A stretch of 64,000 bases of DNA from Stappia indica. Lineage in GTDB: Bacteria > Pseudomonadota > Alphaproteobacteria > Rhizobiales > Stappiaceae. Under the pieces are notes generated by a model. The model made no database searches. It saw nothing but the letters and a program-made list of their open reading frames with translations, and was not told the origin of the DNA. A program made the translations under genes and the position numbers. The stretch lies in the NCBI RefSeq assembly GCF_001696535.1, contig NZ_MBQE01000001.1:992001-1056000 (forward strand). Direction: 5' to 3'. Below, in pieces: positions 23,940-30,578 of the stretch (positions are counted from its first letter, which is position 1; the number at the start of each line of letters is the position of its first letter).

Positions 23940-24947
23940 TCAGTCCTTGGGAAGGCCGTTGCGCTCGACGCCGTCAAGGCGTCGACCGGCGCGCACCTTA
24001 CCGGTGCGGCGCACCGTTGCTCCGTCGTCAAAAGAGTGATGCTCGCCGGCTCCCTCAACCTCGGAAACGCTGACCCACTCACCCCACTGCTTGAAGTGGA
24101 ACGCTACGCCCGCCGCCACACATTGGTCGCGTAAAGCGCGCGCCCAATTCGGATGCATTGGCCGGGCGCCGGGGCCGGACTCGCCCCCGACGATCACCCA
24201 GTCGAGGCGGGCCCAACGTCGTGTGCCGATGGAAAAACCGCCCATGTGATCCGGCGTCTGGTAATACGCGGTCGACTGATACGGTTTGCCCAGTGCGTCG
24301 ATCTGAAACCCGTTGATGACGTGTGGTGCCATGTGCCGAACTTCGGCCTCAACCACTGATGGCAATGCGCTGCGGCAGCTTTCGAGATTGCCGACCCGCG
24401 TCAGATCTACCGGCCCCAGCAGCGGCTCGACGCTGAGGAAGTGTACGTGGGCCGGCGTCGCCAGAAGGTGCGGAATGCGGCGATCCGCTTCGATCTGGTT
24501 TTCGGCGGTCGTTCCGAGCCAGACGTTCGGCCATCCATCGCCCCATGACGGCAGGTTGCCGTAGTCTTCGGGTCGCAAGAAGCGCGAGATGTTTTGCGGG
24601 CGCTTGGTCAGCAGCAACCAGTCGAGGTTTGGCGTGCGGTGGATCAGGTGCCACAGATCGCCACGCCAGCCGCTCGTGATGGAACGGTCGTTGTCGAACA
24701 CATCAGCGAGCGAGGCGCAGAACACCCTCGCCCGCTTGCCTTCAGCGGCCGCGGTCCTGTCCCAGGCGATTGGCTTGCGCCAGTTTGCCGGACTGGTACG
24801 GCGCCGAACATGCGGTCCCCACGAGTTGCCGAACCGTGCCTCCCAGGCTTCGGCATAGCAGTTGTCGCAGGCCGCGCTGACCTTCGTACATCCAATCCAC
24901 GGATTGAACGTGTGGTCGCACCACTCGATTTTTGAGTTTTCACCCAT
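23940..24947 (-). CDS. DUF5131 (phage Gp37/Gp68 family) protein
   Basis: The protein has 335 residues. ATG at 24,947 is chosen because GGAGGA ends 6 bases upstream; a GTG 6 bases earlier would have no room for a ribosome site. The N-terminus carries the family signature NPWIGCTKVSAACDNCYAE with cysteines C20, C27 and C30 (Cx6Cxx C), resembling a radical-SAM-like cluster motif. Further conserved segments are LLLTKRP, WLGTTAENQ and VIVGGESGPGARPM. The biochemical role is unknown. The gene lies in the early operon, so it may modify a host or phage component during lytic growth. Confidence 0.85.
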   Translation of the reverse strand: MGENSKIEWCDHTFNPWIGCTKVSAACDNCYAEAWEARFGNSWGPHVRRRTSPANWRKPIAWDRTAAAEGKRARVFCASLADVFDNDRSITSGWRGDLWHLIHRTPNLDWLLLTKRPQNISRFLRPEDYGNLPSWGDGWPNVWLGTTAENQIEADRRIPHLLATPAHVHFLSVEPLLGPVDLTRVGNLESCRSALPSVVEAEVRHMAPHVINGFQIDALGKPYQSTAYYQTPDHMGGFSIGTRRWARLDWVIVGGESGPGARPMHPNWARALRDQCVAAGVAFHFKQWGEWVSVSEVEGAGEHHSFDDGATVRRTGKVRAGRRLDGVERNGLPKD

Positions 24948-24949
24948 GC

Positions 24950-25234
24950 TCACTCCTCCGGAAACAGCTGCAGCTCGATCGCGTCGAAGGCCGCCTCGAT
25001 CGCGGGCTCCATCACCCGGCGCGCCTCCACCTGGGCGACGGCCTTGGACACGTACTGCTTGGACACGCCGAGCACCCGGGCGGCCGAGGCCCCCGGCACG
25101 CCGGCCGAATTGACAAGGAGGTGGATCGCCCCGGCATGGCGCAGCGCGCGCGGCACCTCGGACACCTCGACGAGGGCGCGAATGCCGGTGAGCGCCAGCT
25201 TCGCGCCCCGCTCCAGCGGCGTCAGCGGGGTCAT
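24950..25234 (-). CDS. Small HTH protein
   Basis: The protein has 94 residues. The middle contains an HTH motif (GASAARVLGVSKQYVSKAVA, about residues 48-67), suggesting DNA binding. Start and stop overlap the flanking genes, so it belongs to the leftward early operon. Target unknown; possibly a regulator of early or late transcription. Confidence 0.65.
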   Translation of the reverse strand: MTPLTPLERGAKLALTGIRALVEVSEVPRALRHAGAIHLLVNSAGVPGASAARVLGVSKQYVSKAVAQVEARRVMEPAIEAAFDAIELQLFPEE

Positions 25235-25566
25235 GACAGCCACCAGAGCACGAGCTGAGCGAGGCTTTGCAGCGCCTGCATGTAGAGGATGCCGACCCAC
25301 GCGCCGAACGTCGCGATGGCGAACCGCTCCCGCTCCTGCGCCTTGCGCAGCGGCGCCATGGCCTGTGCTGCCCGGTAGACAGCGGCGGCGGCGGCCATCG
25401 TGTCCGCCGCCTTCCTGTCCCGCTCCAGCACGTCGATCAGGCCTTGGCAGTAGGCCTTCGACATGTCGAGCGTGAGGGACTGCCCTTCCGGGCAGAGGGA
25501 AAGGTGAAGGCGCAGGTTCCTGGCCTGCTCGGCCGGGTCGAAGCGGGCGAAGGTGCGCTCGGCCAT
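25231..25566 (-). CDS. Small phage protein with a C-terminal membrane segment
   Basis: The protein has 111 residues: a polar helical body, then a hydrophobic C-terminal stretch (about 87-110, GAWVGILYMQALQSLAQLVL) likely to insert in the membrane. No family recognised. It overlaps the next gene by 4 bases. In the early operon such proteins can act in superinfection exclusion or host takeover, but nothing here proves it. Confidence 0.6.
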   Translation of the reverse strand: MAERTFARFDPAEQARNLRLHLSLCPEGQSLTLDMSKAYCQGLIDVLERDRKAADTMAAAAAVYRAAQAMAPLRKAQERERFAIATFGAWVGILYMQALQSLAQLVLWWLS

Positions 25567-25569
25567 CGC

Positions 25570-26049
25570 TCACTCCTTCCGCGCCGAGCGAGCGGCAGGG
25601 ACGGCGGCACTATGCCAGTGAGGCGGGCACGGCATCAGGATTGTGACCCAATAGGACTCGTCTTCGTCGAACGGAGCGACGATCCCGCTGCCGGTCGGGT
25701 CGAGAATGATCTCGCCGTCAAGGATCACGACGGAGTGGCCGCAACCGCGACTGGACTTGCCGCCGAGGATCGCCGGAACGCCGGGCGACAGAAACTTGAG
25801 CGTCGTCGCTACGTCTCGCCAATCGGCAACAGGGAAACGAAAGGAGGACTGCCGCCACCCGCGCGTATCGAGAAACGACTGGATGCTGTCTTCGACTTCG
25901 CCCGGAGCCCGTGCATCGCCCTTGGCGAAGAAGTGAGGCACGTCGTCAACAGCAAGCCCCATGATCGCGGCGAAGCACACCGAATGGCAGTTGCCGTAAC
26001 TGTTCGGCGGGTCATGCCGCACCGTGTTGCGAAGAGTTGTATCAATCAT
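25570..26049 (-). CDS. C39/papain-like cysteine-peptidase-fold phage protein
   Basis: The protein has 159 residues. The order NSYGNCHSVCFAAIMG (Cys21 or Cys25), then CGHSVVIL (H105), then LDPTGSG (D117) matches the Cys-His-Asp triad of compact C39-like or papain-like folds. It would cleave or transfer peptide-like substrates in the cytoplasm; no signal peptide is seen. Overlaps the preceding HTH gene by 4 bases, so it belongs to the early operon. The fold is inferred from motif order and spacing. Confidence 0.55.
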   Translation of the reverse strand: MIDTTLRNTVRHDPPNSYGNCHSVCFAAIMGLAVDDVPHFFAKGDARAPGEVEDSIQSFLDTRGWRQSSFRFPVADWRDVATTLKFLSPGVPAILGGKSSRGCGHSVVILDGEIILDPTGSGIVAPFDEDESYWVTILMPCPPHWHSAAVPAARSARKE

Positions 26050-26297
26050 GATCCCAGCGCCTCCTGTTCGGCCGCGCGCTCGCGCTCGATGGCGCGAAGG
26101 GCAAAGCGCAGCGCCTTGATGTCCCGTGCGAAGGCCCGCCCTTCCGAGCGGATCCGGCACAGGCGGCGCAGGCGCACGCCCGAGCGGGCGGCAAGATCTT
26201 CGAGGGAGACGCCCATCCGCAGCCGCCGCCGCTCCAGGCGGGCGATGGCCTGTTGCTGGTCGGGCCGGTACGGGCCGCGCTGTCGCAGGTCTGGCAT
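26046..26297 (-). CDS. Small phage DNA-binding-like protein
   Basis: The protein has 83 residues and is very Arg-rich. A segment RMGVSLEDLAARSGVRLRRL has the spacing of an HTH and could bind DNA. It overlaps the C39-like gene. An 89-base gap upstream contains a GC-rich hairpin (26,366-26,381). No family is recognised beyond the HTH-like pattern. Confidence 0.55.
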   Translation of the reverse strand: MPDLRQRGPYRPDQQQAIARLERRRLRMGVSLEDLAARSGVRLRRLCRIRSEGRAFARDIKALRFALRAIERERAAEQEALGS

Positions 26298-26386
26298 GGG
26301 TCGCCTCGTGAGGTGAGAAGTCGGGCGCCGGACACGAGACACACCGGCGGAAAGCGAAACGGGACGGGGCGCGTGCGCCCCGCGTG

Positions 26387-26713
26387 TCAGTCGCCGGGCT
26401 TCTTGGCCGGCGGGTGCAGGCCGCGCACGGCCGCCTCCACCGCGATCAGCGCCGCGCCGAGGATCATCGGCGTGTGCGCATGGGTGATGTGCCGCGGGCT
26501 GCCGGCGAGCACCTGCTCGGCCAGCTCCAGCGCCTGCGGCAGGGTGAAGGGCCCGGCCCGCACGTCCGGGGCATCGCGCCCGGCGCCGGTTTCCAGCACG
26601 ACGATCTCGTTCGCGTCGGTTTCGGCGATGTGGCGCTGCCGGCTCGCCTGCCCGTGCAGGGGCAGCGTGGCGATCTGGGTGCAGCCGACGGGCTCGCGCG
26701 TCTTGCGGGTCAT
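26387..26713 (-). CDS. Early phage protein of unknown function
   Basis: The protein has 108 residues. It looks globular, with a beta-rich N-terminal half and a helical segment around ALELAEQVLAGSPRHITHAH, ending in a Pro/Lys tail. It begins at an ATG overlapping the Cro-like stop (ATGA) and is therefore the second gene of the leftward early transcript. No family recognised. Confidence 0.6.
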   Translation of the reverse strand: MTRKTREPVGCTQIATLPLHGQASRQRHIAETDANEIVVLETGAGRDAPDVRAGPFTLPQALELAEQVLAGSPRHITHAHTPMILGAALIAVEAAVRGLHPPAKKPGD

Positions 26714-26919
26714 GGCTCCGCTCCGGCCCGCTCCGCGTTCTCGCGCTCCGCCTCGTCCAGCACCTGTTCACAGACCGTGCGGACGGTGTTACGAGGGCTG
26801 ATCTTCCGCTTCAGCCCCTTGGTGATCGTGCTTTCGGAAAGGCCTGCGCGCCGGCTCAGCTCGGCGCGGGAAATGCCGGCGGCAAGGCGTCGGCGTTCGA
26901 TGTCATGCCAGCTCGTCAC
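26710..26919 (-). CDS. Cro-like XRE repressor
   Basis: The protein has 69 residues. A GTG start at 26,919 is chosen because AAGGAGG lies 7 bases upstream; the longer frame would put this site inside the gene. The HTH is clear (LAAGISRAELSRRAGLSEST then ITKGLKR). It is divergent from the CI-like gene, the classical arrangement for the lytic repressor at the immunity switch. It would act on the operators between the two genes. Confidence 0.8.
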   Translation of the reverse strand: MTSWHDIERRRLAAGISRAELSRRAGLSESTITKGLKRKISPRNTVRTVCEQVLDEAERENAERAGAEP

Positions 26920-26936
26920 AGCATGTCCTCCTTTGC

Positions 26937-26965
26937 ATATGTGAAAAAATGTGATTTGCTTCACT
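26937..26965. promoter_or_regulatory. Operator region between Cro-like and CI-like genes
   Basis: The divergent gap contains ATGTGATTTGCTTCACT (26,949-26,965), an imperfect TGTGA-N6-TCACT inverted repeat. A further TGTGAAAA half-site precedes it at about 26,939. The same motif recurs as a perfect copy downstream of the repressor gene, as expected for left and right phage operators. Confidence 0.6.
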
Positions 26966-27012
26966 CAGTCAAGGGGACATTCACCGGATTTGTATTGGAG
27001 TACCGCTGAGGC

Positions 27013-27636
27013 ATGCTCGCCCTTGTGGAAAACACTCGGCGAAAACAGTTGGCCTGGATCGAGGCGATCCTCGAACACAAGGGCTGGAACAGGTCGCGGC
27101 TTGCGAAAGAGGCCGGCGTCGATCCCTCGACGCTGTCCAAATTCCTGGCCGACCCGCTGAACAAGGCTCAGCTCCAGACCAACTCGATCGAGAAGATCGC
27201 CGACGCCAGCGGCTTTCGCCCGTACCTCACACACCCGCCGGTCCGCCCGGCCGGCCTCACTGACATTGAGGCCGAGCCCTTCGACGAGACGGACGCCACC
27301 GCAGTGGTTGACGTTGCGGTTTCCGCAATGAAGGCGGGCCGCAACGGGCTCGATCCGTGGGTGATGCGGTCGCGCGCGCTGGAGCATGAGGGCTATCTGC
27401 CCGGCGACATATTGATGGTTGACCTGAACATGCAGCCCCGCTCGGGTGATGCCGTCTGCGCCCAGGTCTATGACCGCCAGGGCAAGGCGGAAACCATCAT
27501 GCGGATCTACGAACACCCCTTCCTCATCGCCGCTTCGTCCGATCCGGCGGCCCGCCGCCCGCTCCTGGTGGACGATGAAAAGGTGATAATTCGCGGCGTG
27601 ATCGTCGCGTCTTTCCGTCCGCGCCGGGCCGCCTAA
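27013..27636 (+). CDS. CI-like prophage repressor with inactive S24-type domain
   Basis: The protein has 207 residues. The N-terminal HTH spans about 15-48 (GWNRSRLAKEAGVDPSTLSK). The C-terminal half (about 100-203) has the LexA/UmuD/S24 fold pattern: LEHEGYLPGDILMVD, then GDAVCAQVYD, then TIMRIYEHPFLIA, then IIRGVIV. Aligned by eye to LexA, the catalytic Ser is replaced by A122 and the catalytic Lys by M163, so RecA-stimulated self-cleavage is not expected. It should maintain lysogeny by binding the TGTGA operators on both sides. Confidence 0.85.
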   Translation: MLALVENTRRKQLAWIEAILEHKGWNRSRLAKEAGVDPSTLSKFLADPLNKAQLQTNSIEKIADASGFRPYLTHPPVRPAGLTDIEAEPFDETDATAVVDVAVSAMKAGRNGLDPWVMRSRALEHEGYLPGDILMVDLNMQPRSGDAVCAQVYDRQGKAETIMRIYEHPFLIAASSDPAARRPLLVDDEKVIIRGVIVASFRPRRAA

Positions 27637-27699
27637 GTCCAGAATTCTCCACCGATTTTTCACTTATCGTGATTTTTCGCCATATCCTTTTCACGACTT

Positions 27700-27740
27700 T
27701 TCACGTGAATTTTGTTGACGACATGTGAATTTGTTCACAT
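27700..27740. promoter_or_regulatory. Operator/promoter of the rightward integrase operon
   Basis: Two palindromes lie here: TTCACGTGAA (27,700-27,709) and ATGTGAATTTGTTCACAT (27,723-27,740), a perfect 7-bp inverted repeat that is also TGTGA-N6-TCACA. A TTGACG -35-like box (27,715-27,720) lies between them. The site is 32 bases before the first gene of the operon, so a bound repressor should block it. Confidence 0.65.
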
Positions 27741-27771
27741 CCTCCCTCGTGTTCACAGCGAGGGAACCGAC

Positions 27772-28134
27772 ATGGAACGACCCCGAACCACACCCGAAAC
27801 CGCCCGAAAGGCGCAGGGCGTCCCGCCCCGCCCGTCGTCGCCCAAGCTCACCGCCACGGCGGCCGAGGTGGCGGCGCTGCTCGGCATCGCCGAGGGCACG
27901 TTCCGCGAGAAGCGGGCGCGCCTGACGGCCGAGCACGGCTTCCCGCCGCGCCTGCCGGGCTGCAACGCCTGGTCGCTGCCGGCGGTGCGCCGGTGGATCG
28001 CCACCAATGGCGGCACCTACATGCCGGCCGACCTGCACCCGCTGCACACGGTCGATGCCGGCCCGCTCTCCCTCGACACCCTCAACCCCGAAGCCAGCCA
28101 GCTGCTGTCCGACTACGGGAGGAAGTCCGCATGA
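27772..28134 (+). CDS. HTH DNA-binding protein (AlpA/excisionase-like)
   Basis: The protein has 120 residues. Residues about 24-75 form a winged-helix/MerR-like HTH: LTATAAEVAALLGIAEGTFR, a basic REKRARL stretch, and AVRRWIATNGG. Such proteins act as excisionases or operon regulators in phages. It is the first gene of the rightward operon that ends with the integrase, which supports a link with excision control. The ATG at 27,772 follows GAGGGAACC. Confidence 0.65.
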   Translation: MERPRTTPETARKAQGVPPRPSSPKLTATAAEVAALLGIAEGTFREKRARLTAEHGFPPRLPGCNAWSLPAVRRWIATNGGTYMPADLHPLHTVDAGPLSLDTLNPEASQLLSDYGRKSA

Positions 28135-28508
28135 CCGCCCATGTGCATTTCGACATCGAGGACATGATCCGCCGCTCGCGCGCCGGGATCGACAAAGCCT
28201 CGGCGCAGGCCATGGCCGGCGCCCCGGACGAGGACAGCAAGCGCTTTGTCGAGATCCAGCGCCGGCTGCACCTGGCCCATGTGGACGGCCATGCCGAGAT
28301 GCTGCGCCTGTTCAACGAGGGACAGCCGGAAGACCAGATCGCCCGCTCTGCCGCCATCGTCATCTGCGCCCAGGTGACCACCTGCGGACAGTTGTTCGGG
28401 CCGGGCTTCAGCTCCCTGCTGGCCTGGCAGATGCAGCGCATCCTGGCCGGCGACATCACCGTCTCGGCCAAGGTGGAGATCCCCCCCGTCGAGGGAGGCC
28501 GGGCATGA
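28131..28508 (+). CDS. Phage protein of unknown function
   Basis: The protein has 125 residues and is predominantly helical. It contains a hydrophobic C-terminal half (AAIVICAQVTTCGQLFGPGF) and an acidic N-terminus. Starts at an ATG overlapping the preceding stop (ATGA). Not recognised; part of the 27.8-32.0 kb operon. Confidence 0.65.
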   Translation: MTAHVHFDIEDMIRRSRAGIDKASAQAMAGAPDEDSKRFVEIQRRLHLAHVDGHAEMLRLFNEGQPEDQIARSAAIVICAQVTTCGQLFGPGFSSLLAWQMQRILAGDITVSAKVEIPPVEGGRA

Positions 28509-28786
28509 ATCCGCGCGAGGCGGCCGAGCAGATGCCCAGGCTCGGCAAGCGCGAGGCGGCCATGCTGCGCCGCCTGCGCAAGGCGGGGGTTGCCTTCAAG
28601 CAACCGCGTGGCTGGCGCTTCCGGGGCGACCGGGAGAACACCCCGTTCAAGGTGGCGGACGAGCTCGTCGGCCGCGGCCTCGCCTTCGAGGAGGGCGGCG
28701 CGCCGGCCCGGCTCAAGCTGACGCCGCGCGGCGTGCTGCTCGGCGCCTCCCTGTGCGGCGAGACGAAGGAGCGGCCCCATGGTTGA
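28505..28786 (+). CDS. Small basic phage protein, winged-helix-like
   Basis: The protein has 93 residues and is rich in Arg and Lys. The layout (helix at 1-30, PRGWRF strand, ADELVGRGLAFE helix, then RLKLTPRGVLL) resembles a winged-helix domain and suggests nucleic-acid binding. Four-base overlap with the preceding gene and 8-base overlap with the next. No named family. Confidence 0.6.
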   Translation: MNPREAAEQMPRLGKREAAMLRRLRKAGVAFKQPRGWRFRGDRENTPFKVADELVGRGLAFEEGGAPARLKLTPRGVLLGASLCGETKERPHG

Positions 28787-29078
28787 GCATCCGGAAGGCT
28801 GCCCGGACTGCGGCTGCACCGCCGGGCAAAGCTGGATCCATGAGGATCAGGTCTGTCTGGCCTGTGGCTACGACAGGAGCGCAACGCAGACCCTTGCCTT
28901 CATCCGCGAGCGCCAATGCCCGCCAGACCGGCTGGCGGGCTACCTGGCCGACAAGACCTCCGCCGCCGTGCTGATCGAAACCGCCGAGCGTGAGCTGCGC
29001 GAGGCCAGGTCGCACATCGATGACCTGACGGCGCTGCTGGCGGCCGCCACCCTGCGGCTCAAGGAGGGTGCACGATGA
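28779..29078 (+). CDS. Zinc-ribbon phage protein
   Basis: The protein has 99 residues. Two Cys pairs (CPDCGC at about 8-13 and CLACGY at about 26-31) form a zinc ribbon; the rest is a long helix that may dimerise. Probably a nucleic-acid or protein contact factor of unknown role. Overlaps its neighbours on both sides. Confidence 0.65.
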   Translation: MVEHPEGCPDCGCTAGQSWIHEDQVCLACGYDRSATQTLAFIRERQCPPDRLAGYLADKTSAAVLIETAERELREARSHIDDLTALLAAATLRLKEGAR

Positions 29079-29251
29079 TGGAGATCTTCGGCCCCTGGTC
29101 GGCGGCGCGCGTCGTCGTCGCCGGCCTCCTCCTGCTGACAATCGGGCTCGGCGTCGTCTGCCTGTGGGCGGCGTGCCGACTGAACCGGATGGCGGACCAG
29201 TATCTCGCGCGGGCCCTCGAGCGCGAGCGCAACCGCCGCCGGCTGCCGTGA
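29075..29251 (+). CDS. Single-pass membrane small protein
   Basis: The protein has 58 residues. A hydrophobic segment (residues 12-33, VVVAGLLLLTIGLGVVCLWA) is followed by a basic tail (ERERNRRRLP). It overlaps the preceding stop by 4 bases and the next start by 4 (GTGA), so translation coupling is evident. Function unknown. Confidence 0.6.
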   Translation: MMEIFGPWSAARVVVAGLLLLTIGLGVVCLWAACRLNRMADQYLARALERERNRRRLP

Positions 29252-29445
29252 GCGCCCACGCCATGACGCCATACCTCCTCGACCTGATCGAGATCGCCGC
29301 ATGGATCGTCGCGGCCGGCGCCGCGGTTCTCGTCGTCGCCGGCCTCGCCGCCCTGCGCCACATCTCGCGGGCGCTGGCCCGGATCGACGAGGAAGAAGAC
29401 CAAATCCGCGCCATCGAGGCGCGCCGCAAGGAGCAAGAGAGATGA
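29248..29445 (+). CDS. Single-pass membrane small protein
   Basis: The protein has 65 residues from a GTG overlapping the previous stop; an ATG 15 bases later is the alternative start. A membrane helix (about 16-37, IAAWIVAAGAAVLVVAGLAA) is followed by a charged helix (ARIDEEEDQIRAIEARRKEQ). Two small one-TM proteins side by side may act together, but their role is not known. Confidence 0.6.
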   Translation: MSAHAMTPYLLDLIEIAAWIVAAGAAVLVVAGLAALRHISRALARIDEEEDQIRAIEARRKEQER

Positions 29446-29708
29446 TCGAGAACACGGCCCCGGACATGCCGCCGGTGATCTACGTCACCGACGGCGACTA
29501 CAAGCGCACCGCTCCCGCCTTCGAGCATGAACACGCCTACGTCCGCGCCGATCTGGCGCGCCAGGTGCAGGATGCCCTGCAGGGTTTTCTGGAGGATTAC
29601 GTGGAGGGCGTGAAAAGCGGCGATTGGGGGTTCTGGGACCCCGAGGAGGAGGCTCACGTCATCGCCTCGCGCGCCGCCCTCGCCAAACTTAAGGAGGCGG
29701 GGCTGTGA
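29442..29708 (+). CDS. Phage protein of unknown function
   Basis: The protein has 88 residues, acidic, with a repeated aromatic/acidic composition (GDWGFWDPEEEAHV). ATGA overlap with the preceding stop and GTGA overlap with the next start place it firmly in the operon. No domain recognised. Confidence 0.6.
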   Translation: MIENTAPDMPPVIYVTDGDYKRTAPAFEHEHAYVRADLARQVQDALQGFLEDYVEGVKSGDWGFWDPEEEAHVIASRAALAKLKEAGL

Positions 29709-29974
29709 TCGCTACCGCCGCCATCGCCGCCGTTCTCGTCTTCGCCACGCTGCACCCCGCCGCTGCCGACACGCCGCAGCTCGGCCAGCGCATCGCCGTC
29801 GACGGCGCGCCCGCCACCGTCGCCGCCGTCTCGTCGGCCGGCCGGCTCGGGATCGTCACCGACGATTGCCGCTACATCGTCACCGGCTCTCCGGTGCCCG
29901 GCGAAACCTGGACCGGCGATCTCGAGGACGAGACGCCCCTCCTCGACGATTGCCGGCCGGCAGCGGCCGATTGA
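29705..29974 (+). CDS. Secreted small phage protein
   Basis: The protein has 89 residues with a GTG start. A hydrophobic N-terminus (IATAAIAAVLVFATLHPAAA) followed by a likely cleavage site near residue 21 indicates export to the periplasm. The mature part contains two Cys (DDCRY and LDDC) that could form a disulfide. Unknown function; an envelope-active lysogen protein is possible. Confidence 0.55.
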   Translation: MIATAAIAAVLVFATLHPAAADTPQLGQRIAVDGAPATVAAVSSAGRLGIVTDDCRYIVTGSPVPGETWTGDLEDETPLLDDCRPAAAD

Positions 29975-30072
29975 ACCCCTCCCCGGTTCGCGCCCTCCCT
30001 GGCGGACCGCACCTCGGGCGGCGGCCTGTGTCTCTCGTAGCCGCCGCCCACTTTCTCTTGAAAGGATGCCAC

Positions 30073-30345
30073 ATGGCCGAATTCGCCCGCCTGGAAGTGA
30101 TCGACGGAACCCAGCTGCTTTGCTTCATCGACATGGAGCAGCAGGAAGACGGCGAGTATGTCGTCCGCCTGGTCGCGATGTGCCATCTTGAGGTGATCAT
30201 CACGGTTCGCAAGGGACCATGGCCCGACGACGACGACGGCTGGCAGGTGGCGCAACGGGCCTTGGCCGCGTTCGACATGCCGGCCTTTCTGCTGTCCTCG
30301 CGAGAGCTTTCCGATCGGTTCAAGCCCGACGACGCGGCAGAGTAG
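30073..30345 (+). CDS. Phage protein of unknown function
   Basis: The protein has 90 residues and is acidic. GAAAGGA lies 8 bases before the ATG. It contains beta-strand-like segments and a PDDDDG turn. No family recognised. It follows a 98-base gap that carries no recognisable site. Confidence 0.6.
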   Translation: MAEFARLEVIDGTQLLCFIDMEQQEDGEYVVRLVAMCHLEVIITVRKGPWPDDDDGWQVAQRALAAFDMPAFLLSSRELSDRFKPDDAAE

Positions 30346-30374
30346 CCAGCGGATCACAAGACGAGGAACACACC

Positions 30375-30578
30375 ATGAAGATCAGGCAACGCCGCAACGG
30401 CGATTGGTGCATGGAGCACGACGACACCGAGGCGCCGTTCACGGTTCTGTGCCATGCGGTCGGAAAGTTCAGCGTCTTCGATCTCGATGACGAGGATCTC
30501 GAACGTCCCTTGGCCGACTTGGAGGACGCTGAAACCTGTGAGCGCATTGCCGCCGCACACATGCGGGTGACACCATGA
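30375..30578 (+). CDS. Small phage protein upstream of the integrase
   Basis: The protein has 67 residues; the C-terminal half is acidic (DLDDEDLERPLADLEDAE). It overlaps the integrase start by 4 bases (ATGA). Its size and position upstream of int would suit a recombination accessory protein, but its acidic nature argues against a typical basic excisionase. Function open. Confidence 0.55.
   Translation: MKIRQRRNGDWCMEHDDTEAPFTVLCHAVGKFSVFDLDDEDLERPLADLEDAETCERIAAAHMRVTP

Noticed and set aside
27723-27740. CRP binding site
   Set aside because: The consensus fits, but the location next to a phage repressor and a related copy on the other side of the gene make a phage operator more likely. Kept as an alternative in the findings.
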